64,000 nucleotides of DNA, taken from Clavelina lepadiformis. Lineage: Eukaryota > Chordata > Ascidiacea > Aplousobranchia > Clavelinidae. Below the pieces are notes generated by a model. It did no database searches. It was given only the letters and a program-made list of their open reading frames with translations, and was not told the DNA's origin. Of the stretch, positions 18,603 through 28,946 are shown in pieces (position 1 is the stretch's first letter; each line of letters starts with the position of its first letter). The DNA lies in contig NC_135241.1 of assembly GCF_947623445.1 (NCBI RefSeq), positions 17,672,501 to 17,736,500 of the forward strand, written 5' to 3'. The position numbers were made by a program, and so were the translations under genes.

Positions 18603-19011
18603 CGTTAAAACAGCTTCTGAGCCTAGGTCTAGTTTTTAAAAACGTAAAAGTAGTTTTATAATCACACTTTTTTTTAATAATTCGTAACAGGTTCTAACAA
18701 GCTACAGCCAAAATAAAAACTGCAACTGAGCATTAACGGACGTAACATGGGGTCACTTGGACTTTTGCACTTCGACTTGAAGGCCTATGGGCCTATAGGC
18801 TAGTCAACGCAAGCCAGGCATAGTGACTATTCACTACTGTATAAAGCACAACATTATTCACCAGATAACAAGGTCGACGAAACCTACTGCCTTAGCTTAA
18901 AACTCCAGACCTTATACCCACCATATTAGATAGCAATAGCCAACACTTGAGCAACTCGGCTGACACCTTACCCTACCAGAAAATCCGAACGGATCCGTAT
19001 CTTCGACCTAT

Positions 19012-20815
19012 GGGACAACATTAATTTACGGAATAGGGAAACTAAGGAACGCAGCACAAATTTACGGAACGTGAGGAATGACGGAAAAATACCAGCACTA
19101 ATTTAATTAATTGAACAATTACGGAACATTTTTTCAATGTTTCTTGTGATGCAATTCACAAATATACGCGGCATTCTTTAGCTTAACCTCTTAAATGTAA
19201 AAAATAGTTCTGTCGCAAAGTGTTTGAAACTTTCTATAACCTTTAAACAACATTTTTGTCGGTTAAATGGTTTATTTATCGTACCGATTAAGGAAACTGA
19301 GGAAAATGACACTAATTTACGGAATGTAAAAAATTACGGAAAAATTATTTTCAATATTTGTAGTAATACAATGGGCAAATATACTAGGTGTTATTTAGCT
19401 TAACCTGTTAACTACAAAAGGTACTTCTGTCAAAATGCGTTTTAAACTTTCTATAACCTTTAGACAAAATTTTTGTCGGTGAATTGATTTATTTATTTTA
19501 GTTTTTACGGAATGAGGAAATTGAGGAACGTCACACCAAATTACGGAAAGTGAGCAATTACGGGGTAATTTGTTCTACGTTTGTCGTAATTGTATTCGCG
19601 AATATACTTGGTATTACTTATCGTAAAGTGTTATAACTTCAGAAAAAGTCTTTTGTCACAATTAATTTTTATAATAGTTTATAAGCCTACATGCTTATAG
19701 CAATTTAAAAAAAAATTCTGGGACAACTGTATAGTAGGCCTACACATTCATGTTTTGCTGTGCGTTTTCTGAAACACTTTGTGCACACACACTGTATTTA
19801 TTCTTTTCCGAAACATGTCGAATGTCCCATAATGTTATGGAAAATAATATATCGTTTGGTATTCATGCCAAAGCTTTCATTGACCGTCCGAATAGCCTAT
19901 ACGAAACGTCTTTAATCTAAACGATAATGAACAAATCAATGTGAGCTTAAGTTGTCTTTTATAAGCCATAAATAAATAAAACGCATTAAAACCATCATTT
20001 TGCACATAGCCTAATAGGAGAGCAACCAACTTGCGTAGTTTCGGCAAAAGGACGCAATGCGTTTGGAACTTCAAGTATTGTATATTTTCTGGTTAAAGGC
20101 ATTTTCCCCAAGAATGCAGTGTTTTTAACCTTTTGACGAGACAATGCAAGTTGTTCACTTTCCAATTATATACACTGTTTTCTATAAAATTATATATTTA
20201 CATATGTATATTTATTACATTTGACATAAAAGTATACTATACAGTCGTTTCAAAATTTCTTTAAAAATTGCTATATGCATGTAGACGTAATAAATTACTA
20301 CAGAAATCATTTTACCGGCAAAAATCTTTTCTATATTGTTAGACAGTTCCAGATTAATTGTGACAAAGACTTTTTCTGAAGTTACAACACTTTACACAAA
20401 ATAATACCAAGCATATTTGCGATTTCAATTACTACAAACATTTAAAAAATATTCTGTAATTTCTCACTTTCCTTAAATTATTGTCACGTTCCTCAGTATC
20501 TTCGTTCCGTAAAAACTAAAATAAATAAATAAATAAATCATTTCACCGACAACAACGTTTACTAAAATTTTTACAAAGTTCCAAATGCATTGCGACAGAA
20601 ATATTGTTTGTAGTTAAGAGGTTATAAACTAAATAATACCGCGTATATTTGCGCGTTGTATTCCTACAAACATATAAAAAAATTATTCCGTAATTCCGTA
20701 ATTTCTCACTTTCCGTAAATTAGTGTTGGCATTTTCCGTAATTCTGTAATTCCACACTTTCCGTAAATTAGTGTTGCGTTCCTCAGTTTCCTCATTCTGT
20801 AAATTAGTGTTGTCC
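19012..20815. mobile_element. Foldback-type element with modular long inverted repeats, 1.8 kb
   Basis: The left end, GGGACAACATTAATTTACGG, is mirrored at the right end (GTAAATTAGTGTTGTCC, ending at 20815). The left arm (to about 19700) holds about three diverged direct copies of a roughly 230-bp module with the order: TTACGGAA word cluster, AATATACTAGGT-like word, TTTAGCTTAACCTGTTAACT, and TTTTTGTCGGTGAA. The right arm (about 20330-20815) holds the same modules in reverse orientation. The middle is unique and has no transposase. The flanks GACCTAT (19005-19011) and GACCCAT (20816-20822) look like a 7-bp target duplication with one change. Long inverted repeats built from internal tandem modules are the hallmark of foldback (FB/TU-like) elements. 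Confidence 0.8.
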
Positions 20816-21212
20816 GACCCATGCTCAGACCAAACCGGTTTTCCGCAGTCTGGTTCTGTAAGTCAGTGTTGCCAGCTTTTTCTCACCCTTCGGCCAAATT
20901 TTTCATGATATATAGCCAATCTCTGAAAAGAAATCAAATTTTTGCTTATATCCATCTTTAATGGTGCAAACACGAATGCAAGGGGGTTCCATTACGTAGC
21001 CTTATCTGGAGGTGTTATGATATTAATCACGTGACAAATGTTGCTATCAAGTTCATGCGTGCACAACAGTTGATTTTGCTGATGATAAATTGATAATTTC
21101 GGTTGAATACATTGCGACAAAAAGTAAATGACTTAGCTTATAACCCGTATCGTATCGTTTATTTTCAGCGTATTCAGTGCAAATGGAATAGAAACTTATG
21201 CAGTATTGGACG

Positions 21213-21422
21213 AGTCAGTGAACCTGGTGGACAGTTCTAAATTCGGGTACTACTATAAGACAATCAAAAAATAAAAATAAAAAAGGTGTGCCAAGCAGAA
21301 CTTGCGCAAAGGTTAGCTCGGTAACCGGGGTTCGAGCGATAAGGAATCGTCGTCAGCTTTAAGTTATGCAAAGACATTCCTCAGTCCGAGAATGAAGATC
21401 ATCATGCCAAACTATACCATTA
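21213..21422 (+). repeat. SINE 3' half
   Basis: It starts with TCAGTGAACCTGGTGGACAG, has an A-rich linker, then TAGCTCGGTAACCGGGGTTC, GAGCGATAAGGAATC and CTCAGTCCGAG. The same block order is found at 26.5 kb, 27.85/28.4 kb, 61.6 kb (minus) and 62.0 kb. The tRNA-like head is missing, as in a 5'-truncated copy. Confidence 0.75.
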
Positions 21423-21810
21423 GTGTAGCCTACCAATAGCTACTAAACAGCCTAATCATGATCATGACATGACATTTTGAAATCTTGACTTCAGTAATTT
21501 TAAAAACATTTTAAAGTCCGTTAGAATGGAAATCGTTGATGAAATTGCCAAGTCTGGCAGGATTTTTCTGGAACCCCGCGTTCCATTCATAATAGATTCA
21601 TAGCCCACCAAACGAGCACAGCTGACATGCTTTGGGCTTCAGCAAATAGCGAACCAGCAGTCGCATAAAATAGTGTTTTATACAATAGTGCAACATGAAA
21701 GCACCAAATAAAATGGAAAGTCAAAACGTAGCATGTTTTTTTGACTTGTAGGCTCAGCACTTGAGTTTGTCTTGTTCTACAAATGACCGACAACAAATTT
21801 AAACAAAATA

Positions 21811-22140
21811 CTTTTTCTTGTTAATCATTCGTGCCATTGCGTTCCCATGCAAACAGCCTTATCACAATGGCGGGAGAGAGCCAGGAAGCGTATGCTACAT
21901 TAATCTATACCAAGAGGAAGTATTTTCGTCATGGCCCGAGCAAAGATAATTTTAATTTAAAGGAAATAACAGTTAATGATAAGCGGATAAAATCCTTACT
22001 AGGATGCGGCTTGGAATGATCGTACACGAATCCTTTGAAAATAACAAAGAGTTATTATGGCTGCTCTATATGTAGATAATTGTGATGGTATCATTAAAAC
22101 AAGTATTTTCATCATAATTTTTAAAGCTTAATGAATATGT
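21811..22140 (+). repeat. Diverged duplicate of the lectin 5' flank
   Basis: It shares long blocks with 23475-23785, for example CAGGAAGCGTATGCT, TACCAAGAGGAAGTA, CATGGCCC followed by AGCAAAGATAAT, and GATAAAATC. The downstream copy ends in the first exon of the lectin gene; here the similarity stops near 22140 and no lectin exon follows. A 62-codon frame (21831-22019) covers part of it, but it is broken by an in-frame stop in the other copy, so it is probably not coding. Confidence 0.7.
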
Positions 22141-23789
22141 CTACCAACTTACCAAGGTACATATTTAATCATAGAAAAAACGAAAAACGCAAGTAATAGA
22201 TACAGCAAGACGTGAACGATCAATATACAAAATCTTGATAAATTCAACGGAAAGTCATTCAGACCTGAACAAACATGATATGAAGTGATCTTGGCAAACA
22301 ATTAGTAGCTTGTATGCATCTAACTGAAGACTTTCGGCAAAGTGTGCAAAGTTTATGCACAGGCTTAATTGTGACCTCCGTTGTACAGCTGAATTTCAAC
22401 CTTTGTTTCAAAATAAATTAAGTCAGAGATTGATTTTCATTTTCAACGATGGACACTTTGAACACTTGGGAATTAAATGAAAGTTACCAATGCGTATTTT
22501 GTTATCAACACACAGAAACCTTACTGCACGTTTTGTGCAAGTCTTGTCACTCGTAATTAGGCTAGTGGGAAGATGAATATTAGGTTAGATATTTGCAAGC
22601 AGCCTATTAAGATCTCCTACATTTTTCGTTTCGTCACTCTATATTCGACTTCGAAAATCCGGTTTAATCCACAAATTGCCTTTTATTAGCCCATGTGCCT
22701 GCTCTGTTAACATTGCAAAAGACGGCAATTCTATAAACCGAAGGTGGAGATTTTTCTGCAAGCAGTTACAAAATTTCGAACGTCAAAATTCATACTGCAA
22801 ACGCAACGATGTTTTGTTAAGCATAACATGAAATGGTCGTCCTTAAAATATAGGCTACTCTAACCGTGACTATGCGAATATGTTTTCCCTTTTGTATTTG
22901 TTTGGCCTTCTTGTTTATCTTTTTTATTGGCCGAGGATGTTTAGCAATACTAATTTTTAACAATAGATGAAAAGTGAAAAAAATAAAGTGAATTTATGAC
23001 CAAATCAAAATGGTCAAGTGTTGTTTCATTTATGAAGCCATGCGCACATATATAAGCTTATTGATTTCTCATTTGCAGTAAGCTACCAGTGATCTCACGC
23101 AACCTTCCTGTTAACAAGAAGCGAAAAAAGTGGAAGATGGTATCGCCTATTTTTGATGATGCTATTGCGTTCGCTAAAGACCTGCGAGCAAATCTCGTTT
23201 TGATTTCACTTTTAATAACAATAATATCACACTTTTATAACTCACACCTATATTGAGTTGATGTCAGACAAATTTAAAGTCAGTAAATTCACCCAAGCCT
23301 ATAGCCATGATTAGCCTATAGCCTATAGTAACATGATTCGATTTCGACATGCAAATTGCGTCAACACTCCATAGATATATAAGTCTTTGATAGGTTTTTT
23401 ATGCATTTCCAGGTCTAAATTCGTTTTACATTTTGAGTGACCACTTACAGCAATTCTAAACAATTATTTTTCTTTCGTTTTCTTGTTGAAATCATTCGTG
23501 CAATCGCATGTCCTCATTTAGTCTTATCATATGGCCTAAAAGGGGCCAGGAAGCGTATGCTGCATTAATCCATACCAAGAGGAAGTACTTGCATCATGGC
23601 CCAAGCAAAGATAATTTAAAGAAAAAATGCAGCTAATGCAGGATAAAATCTTTACAAAGAGGCGGGTTGGAGTTATCATATGAACAGCCTACTTTGAGAG
23701 CATTAAGAACTTTTAAAGGTTTCTTTACGGTATTGTAGGTGTTTTTATTACAAATTGTTTTTAAGCTTAATGTCAACAAAATTTCGGGA

Positions 23790-26042
23790 ATGAAAATACT
23801 TATCCTAGCTTTTGTCTTTCTTTCACTTGCATCGGCTTTGGCCAGTAAGTTCGTTTTTGTTTTTTGTTGTTGATCAAAGTATAGTGAATATACTTAATGT
23901 TTACATTTAATGTTACTTAATGTTTACAGACTCTGTAGTTAAGCAATAATTAAACGTAATTGCAACTTCAAGTAGCCTATATTAAATGCTGGTTATATAT
24001 TAGAAGTTTCACATGTTAAAACTTATTTCTATGAACTTAAATGTTAAATTTATTTAGACAAAGTGAAGAGTGTGGTCATTTGCGAAAATGACCAAGCAAC
24101 AATATCATGTCCAAAAAATAACACGCTTTTCATTAAGTATGGTTATTACGGAAGAAAGAGCAACTTATCGTAAGTGGTATCAGGCTAACAAGCTATAAAA
24201 ATGAGTTTTAATAAATAAATTATAAAGTAATATTTTTTATTGGTAGTTGCTGCTTTCGTATAATTGCTTTAATCGTAAAATGTTTAGTTTGGTAATTGTT
24301 AGAGATAGCAATTTGTTTTTCTCTAAAAGATGCCCTTCGCCAAATACCAAGACGACAAACTGTGTGGCCAAAGGCTCGCTCCAGAAGATGAAAAAATTGT
24401 GCGGCCATAAAGAAAGTTGTCAACTAGAAGCAGAGAATTCCATTTATGGAGACCCTTGTAAGGGGACGCCCAAATATATATATGTGGAGTACATATGCCA
24501 GAAGAGCGACTCAACGAAGCCAGCAGCAGCCAACTCGACAACACCCTCAAAACCACCCACAAAAGAAACGGCGGTAATTTGCGAAAATACCAACAAGATA
24601 GTATCTTGTCCAGCAAGTACCCATATCGTGATCAACAGCGCATATTATGGACGAAAAAACAATAAAACGTAAGGCAGATCACGTTTATCGCTTTGGAGTC
24701 ATATTTTAACTTATTAGTATGAAATCTGAATAAACTTTTTCTCTTTAACATTTGAAAGGTGCCCGTCCAAAAATATCAATACAACAAATTGTCAAGCCTT
24801 TGGTTCGCTGAGAAAAATCCGAAAATTGTGCGACTTAAAGCAAAGTTGTGAACTTGAAGCAACTGACTCGATTTATGGAAATCCTTGCAACGGAACATTT
24901 AAATACATTAATGTAGTTTATGAATGCAAAAGCGGTCCTCCACCGCCCCCTGGTAAATAAATACCAAGTTTTAGATAAATGAACAAGATCAATGAACTAA
25001 GCTTAGTGAAATAATTTAATCAAATTTTTTGACTTCCAGCTGGCAAAAAAAGAAACGTAATCGCTTGCGAAAACCACAATGTACACGTGACCTGTCCCAA
25101 AGGAGACGTAATCTACGTTCTGGACGGTTTTTATGGTCGCAAAAACGCTAAAACGTATATCTACTCTGGTTTTGAAATTTTATACTTAAAGCTAAATGAT
25201 GATCAACGAAAAATCATTGATGGCCCTTGTTTTACAGATGTCCGTCAAAAGTCAATCACAACATCACCTGTGCTGCTCATAATTCACTTGAAAAAATCAT
25301 GCAAACTTGCAATTACAAGAACAGCTGTGTGCTCAGGCCAATAAATTTATTATACGGAGATCCTTGCATAGGCGTATACAAATACATTTCAATGAACTAC
25401 ATGTGTCTTCCAAGTAAGTGAATCATAGCGGCCTACAGTTTATAAATATCTTAATAATGTTCAATGTTATTCTAAAGACAAGTTATGCCAACGTTGCGGG
25501 GCAAATTATTATTAACAGATAAAATTTACTTATTTGGTTAGCTCCTTTGGGTCCATTTAAAAAGGTTGCTTGTCAGCCTCATACACTTGATGTATCTTGT
25601 CCTGCTGGAAAAAAGATTGACGTTGTCAATGGATACTACGGACGTCTAAACAGTCATACGTAAGTACTCCTTGTGTTTTTTTGTCCAATGTGTTGTATTA
25701 CATTACACCAGCGAAGTATTGCGACCTTAGTACTGGTCTGCTTTGCACGTTATCAGTTGTAGATACCAGATATCACAATGTAGTCATAGCCATAAAACTT
25801 CGGTCCTTCTGTTAATGACAAAAACGATTCCATAGCAAAAAGGTTTCCATCTTAGCTTATATTTTAGATGCCCGTCCTTCCATATTCTGACAACCAAGTG
25901 TTATGCGTTCGGGTCGTCTCAATTGTTAGCGTTTACCTGTGATGGTCGCCAGAGCTGTTCTATCAAAGCTAGTAACAGGTTCTTTGGTAATCCTTGTTGG
26001 GGGACACAAAAGTATCTCCAGATGCATTACTACTGCGTCTAA
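23790..26042 (+). CDS. Secreted four-domain SUEL-type (rhamnose/galactose-binding) lectin
   Basis: Eight exons: 23790-23844, 24058-24169, 24330-24668, 24759-24952, 25040-25154, 25238-25413, 25542-25659 and 25868-26042. They sum to 1284 nt (427 aa plus stop) with consistent phases. Residues 1-18 (MKILILAFVFLSLASALA) are a signal peptide. Four lectin domains follow (about 20-106, 128-231, 236-331, 335-427). Each has the family order of Cys, then YGR (YYGRKS, YYGRKN, FYGRKN, YYGRLN), then CPS, then DPC or NPC (IYGDPC, IYGNPC, LYGDPC, FFGNPC), and a final C. A Thr/Pro/Ser-rich linker separates domains 1 and 2. Family knowledge: such Ca-independent lectins bind L-rhamnose or D-galactose and act in egg recognition and innate immunity. 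Every domain is cut by a phase-2 intron just after the YGR region, and between-domain introns are phase 1. There is no membrane segment, so it is probably secreted. Confidence 0.93.
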
Positions 26043-26188
26043 CTTTTTCCTTTTGGGTGAAATCTTCCATGCCACAGAAAGTTCCGAAATGTTAGATTTT
26101 AGGACAAAGAGATAAAAAGTTGTAGGCTTATGTTGCATGCTTTATGGCTTGGCTGCTTTTCTTGTTGTTTCTTTTGTCACTTGGTGTC

Positions 26189-26194
26189 AATAAA
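26189..26194 (+). promoter_or_regulatory. Likely poly(A) signal of the lectin gene
   Basis: AATAAA lies about 147 nt after the stop codon, the first such hexamer downstream. Confidence 0.6.
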
Positions 26195-26380
26195 TGGAAG
26201 CTTTGTGCAAGATTGTGTCAAAAGTCGGAGTTAAAATATTTACAACGAAAGTCTGATTTTGAACTTGTAGGCCATTTGAAGCGGGCCACAAGTTCACAGA
26301 AATCTGAAGAAGTTTAAATTAGACTGCACATTTTAAAACTTTTTTATCTAACTTGCTACAAATCTTGCAATGTATGCTAT

Positions 26381-26710
26381 GCTTGCTCGCCGAGTGATCC
26401 GAGTGCTAGCCTGCAACAAATGTTGCTTGAGTTCCGTGTTCGATACCCAGTGGTGCTATTTTGTTGTAATGCCCTTGGGAAAAGCATGACACTTGTTCAG
26501 TGGACATGGTGGACGGACTTAAAATCGGGCAATGTTATATAACAAAACAAAATAAAAATTGTGTGGTAAGCGGAAATTGCACAAAGACTAGCTCGGTAAC
26601 CGAGGCTCGAGCGATGGGGAATCATCGTCGGGTTTAATTCGTGCAGAGACTTTCTTCGATTTCTTCAGTCCGAGGATAAACATTATCATAACGTACCATA
26701 CCATGCTGCT
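26381..26710 (+). repeat. tRNA-derived SINE, most complete copy (about 330 bp)
   Basis: The head carries an A-box-like TGATCCGAGTGC and a B-box GTGTTCGATACCC (about 26437-26449). A core with TGTAATGCCCTTGGG and TTGTTCAGTGGAC follows, then an A-rich stretch, a second conserved block TAGCTCGGTAACCGAGGC, CTCGAGCGATGGGGAATC, and a tail near CAGTCCGAGGATAAACATTA ending in CATACC-like repeats. The core resembles the central domain of V-SINE-type elements of aquatic animals (from memory, not searched). It is a Pol III-derived retroelement, not a tRNA gene, because no cloverleaf with anticodon stem can be drawn. Confidence 0.75.
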
Positions 26711-27849
26711 TCTGTAGATGCTACCACCGCTGTAGAGTATCTCTTTCAGGGAATCAGCTGATCCGTAACTATGACATCAGTATAACACCACTGCAACAAC
26801 TACACTAGTGCGTATAAGGGGATTTACCAATGTAGAAAACTTCAAATCAGTTCTGGTTTAAAGCTGAAACTATGTGCCAGTTTGGAAAATGGAGGCTGTA
26901 GCAGAAAGTTTGAAATGTGCTGCTGGACTTTCAGCTGACCACATTAAAACCAACCGTAAACATATTTGCGCATTTTGAAAAAATTCTTACTATTCGCACC
27001 GATACAGGCATTTTAGAACACATAACCAAACCATTTTAACCTGGAAATGTGAGGAAATCCAAAACTTTTTTTGAAAAAATCCTTATCAAATTAATCGGCT
27101 GCTTTGCAGATATTCCTTTTAAGAATTTAAGGGATATCTGTACCATATACCTATCTTCTACCCAGTTTTTTAGCTAACTTGCTAAAAGATTTTATTTAGC
27201 CCATAAGAAACTAGGCTAGACCAATGACGAAGTTGTAAAGCAGTGTAAATAGTTTTGTAGCATGGTTTTAGTATTTTTTTCATGACAGAGGTTTTGTGGC
27301 TTTTGATTTTTGTTCAAATTACTTGTCATATGAGAGTCTTGTTCTTATCATATTCGTTACTTCCTGTGTTGCACTTGAGAGAGCAAAAATAAAATTCCAA
27401 CCATTATCACATGATAGTGAGCCTAAGACAAGAAGCAAGTCTTAAACTTCAAACGTGCAAGATTAAAAAATACCTTGATAAAAAACAATACATAATGACT
27501 ATGATAAGCACAACTACTATGTGCCTCGGATCTTTTCCCTAAAATCTCCCAAGTATAAGGTTGAAAATACACCTATAGGCATTGGAATGCACAACTTAGA
27601 GTGAGGATGTGCTTATATGATAATAATGTATTCAAGTCCAGAGCCAATCAACCAAAAGATGTATGCCAATGGAAAGCAGATATTCTCAAAATGTGGGGAT
27701 AGAGAGAAAAAGAGAGACACACTTGCTTGACAACTGTGATTGTAAGTTTAAAATTTTGACCCATAACAAAATCATAAATGTTCAAGACTTTGTAGTTGAT
27801 TTTTTGTAAAACCAAAAAAGTTAGTTAGGTTAAAAATGTGTATTCATTA

Positions 27850-28460
27850 AAACTTGCTCAAGGACAAGCTTAGTAGGCCTACCCAGGGATTGAGCGATAA
27901 GGAATCATTGCTTAAGCCAGGGGTGGGCAAACTACGGCCTACTACCACAAACTACTACCGCATGCGGCCCGCGGCCCCATTTTATGCGGCCCGCCGGCAC
28001 TTGCAGAAACTCCTACTCATCACTTATTGTTTTAATTAAACAGGTTACATGACATAATATTATTCCCTTTACGAGTGTGTTTTTCTCTTCACTTTCAATG
28101 CGTAAACACACACACGTCAGTCGCGCATGTATTGCAACATGCTCTCAGCAACTAGCCGTACACTTCTCACGCATTGTTTGATCATAAAATACAAATACGG
28201 TAGCGGTTACCGTAGGCCTTTGTGATGATGGTTGCATAGCTTTAAACGTAACTGAGTGTGAAATGCAAAAATTGTGTTTAATATGAATATGCGTTTATTT
28301 ACACACCGGGTAAATTTTCCTACTTTGTAATGAGAGTGTGCGGCCCGCCGGCTGCAACATTTTTTCAAATGTGGCCCTCAGTACAAAAAGTTTGCCCACC
28401 CCTGGCTTAAGCCATGGAAAGACTTTTCTCAGTCCAAGCATAAAGATATATCATATTGTG
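27850..28460 (+). repeat. SINE 3' half split by a MITE
   Basis: The left piece (about 27850-27917) carries the block GATTGAGCGATAAGGAATC. The right piece (about 28405-28460) resumes with TTTTCTCAGTCCAAGCATAA. Together they match the 3' half of the other SINE copies. The 487-bp MITE at 27918-28404 lies exactly between them, so it arrived after the SINE. Confidence 0.8.
27918..28404. mobile_element. hAT-type MITE, 487 bp, 8-bp TSD GCTTAAGC
   Basis: The left end is CAGGGGTGGGCAAACTACGG and the right end is AGTTTGCCCACCCCTG, perfectly inverted over the first 15 bases. GCTTAAGC flanks both sides (27910-27917 and 28405-28412). GCGGCCCGC words lie near both ends. There is no transposase frame. The target is a perfect palindrome with central TA. 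Confidence 0.93.
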
Positions 28461-28946
28461 TGGTTTCAGATTGTAACTTATATTACTGTGTTTATGTTTT
28501 CTAAATATATAATGTATATATCGAAATATACAATGTATTGTATACCGGTTTATATTATATTTCCATATATAATGTTTTAAAGATTTAGCTACATATTTTA
28601 CTTTTAAAAACCAAACATTTTTGCTTAAATATGTCTTTATAGTTTGTATCAATGTCACAGTAAAAGTTAATGTGATGTATAACATGTTATTTATAGATAC
28701 ATGTTATTGTTACAGTATGCTTCAATAAATTTGCCTCCATCTAAAGCAATAAATTTTTAAAAATATAGATAAAGTTAAATTGTATGCTGTAAGTATATTT
28801 GACCGCCCTTATCAATTGCAGAAATGAAAGGTTAATGACAATAGCTCAACTATTTAAATGCCTTTCATGGTTGTTAGTATTATTGTTATTATTGTTCTGT
28901 GACGCAGTACCAGTGGTTATGTGGAATTTTCAGTACTCACTTTGTA

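Larger units (their letters stand above)
20823..23789. other. Non-coding stretch upstream of the lectin gene
   Basis: It contains a SINE copy (about 21213-21422) and two diverged copies of one segment, about 21811-22140 and 23475-23785. The second copy ends at the lectin start codon. No other gene is supported. Confidence 0.6.

Noticed and set aside
24323..24635. Two minus-strand frames of 63-97 codons inside the lectin gene
   Set aside because: They lie opposite a lectin exon with full domain motifs and have no domain of their own.
26437..26449. Possible tRNA gene from a GTGTTCGATACCC B-box
   Set aside because: The sequence belongs to a SINE family with several copies, and no cloverleaf with anticodon arm can be drawn.
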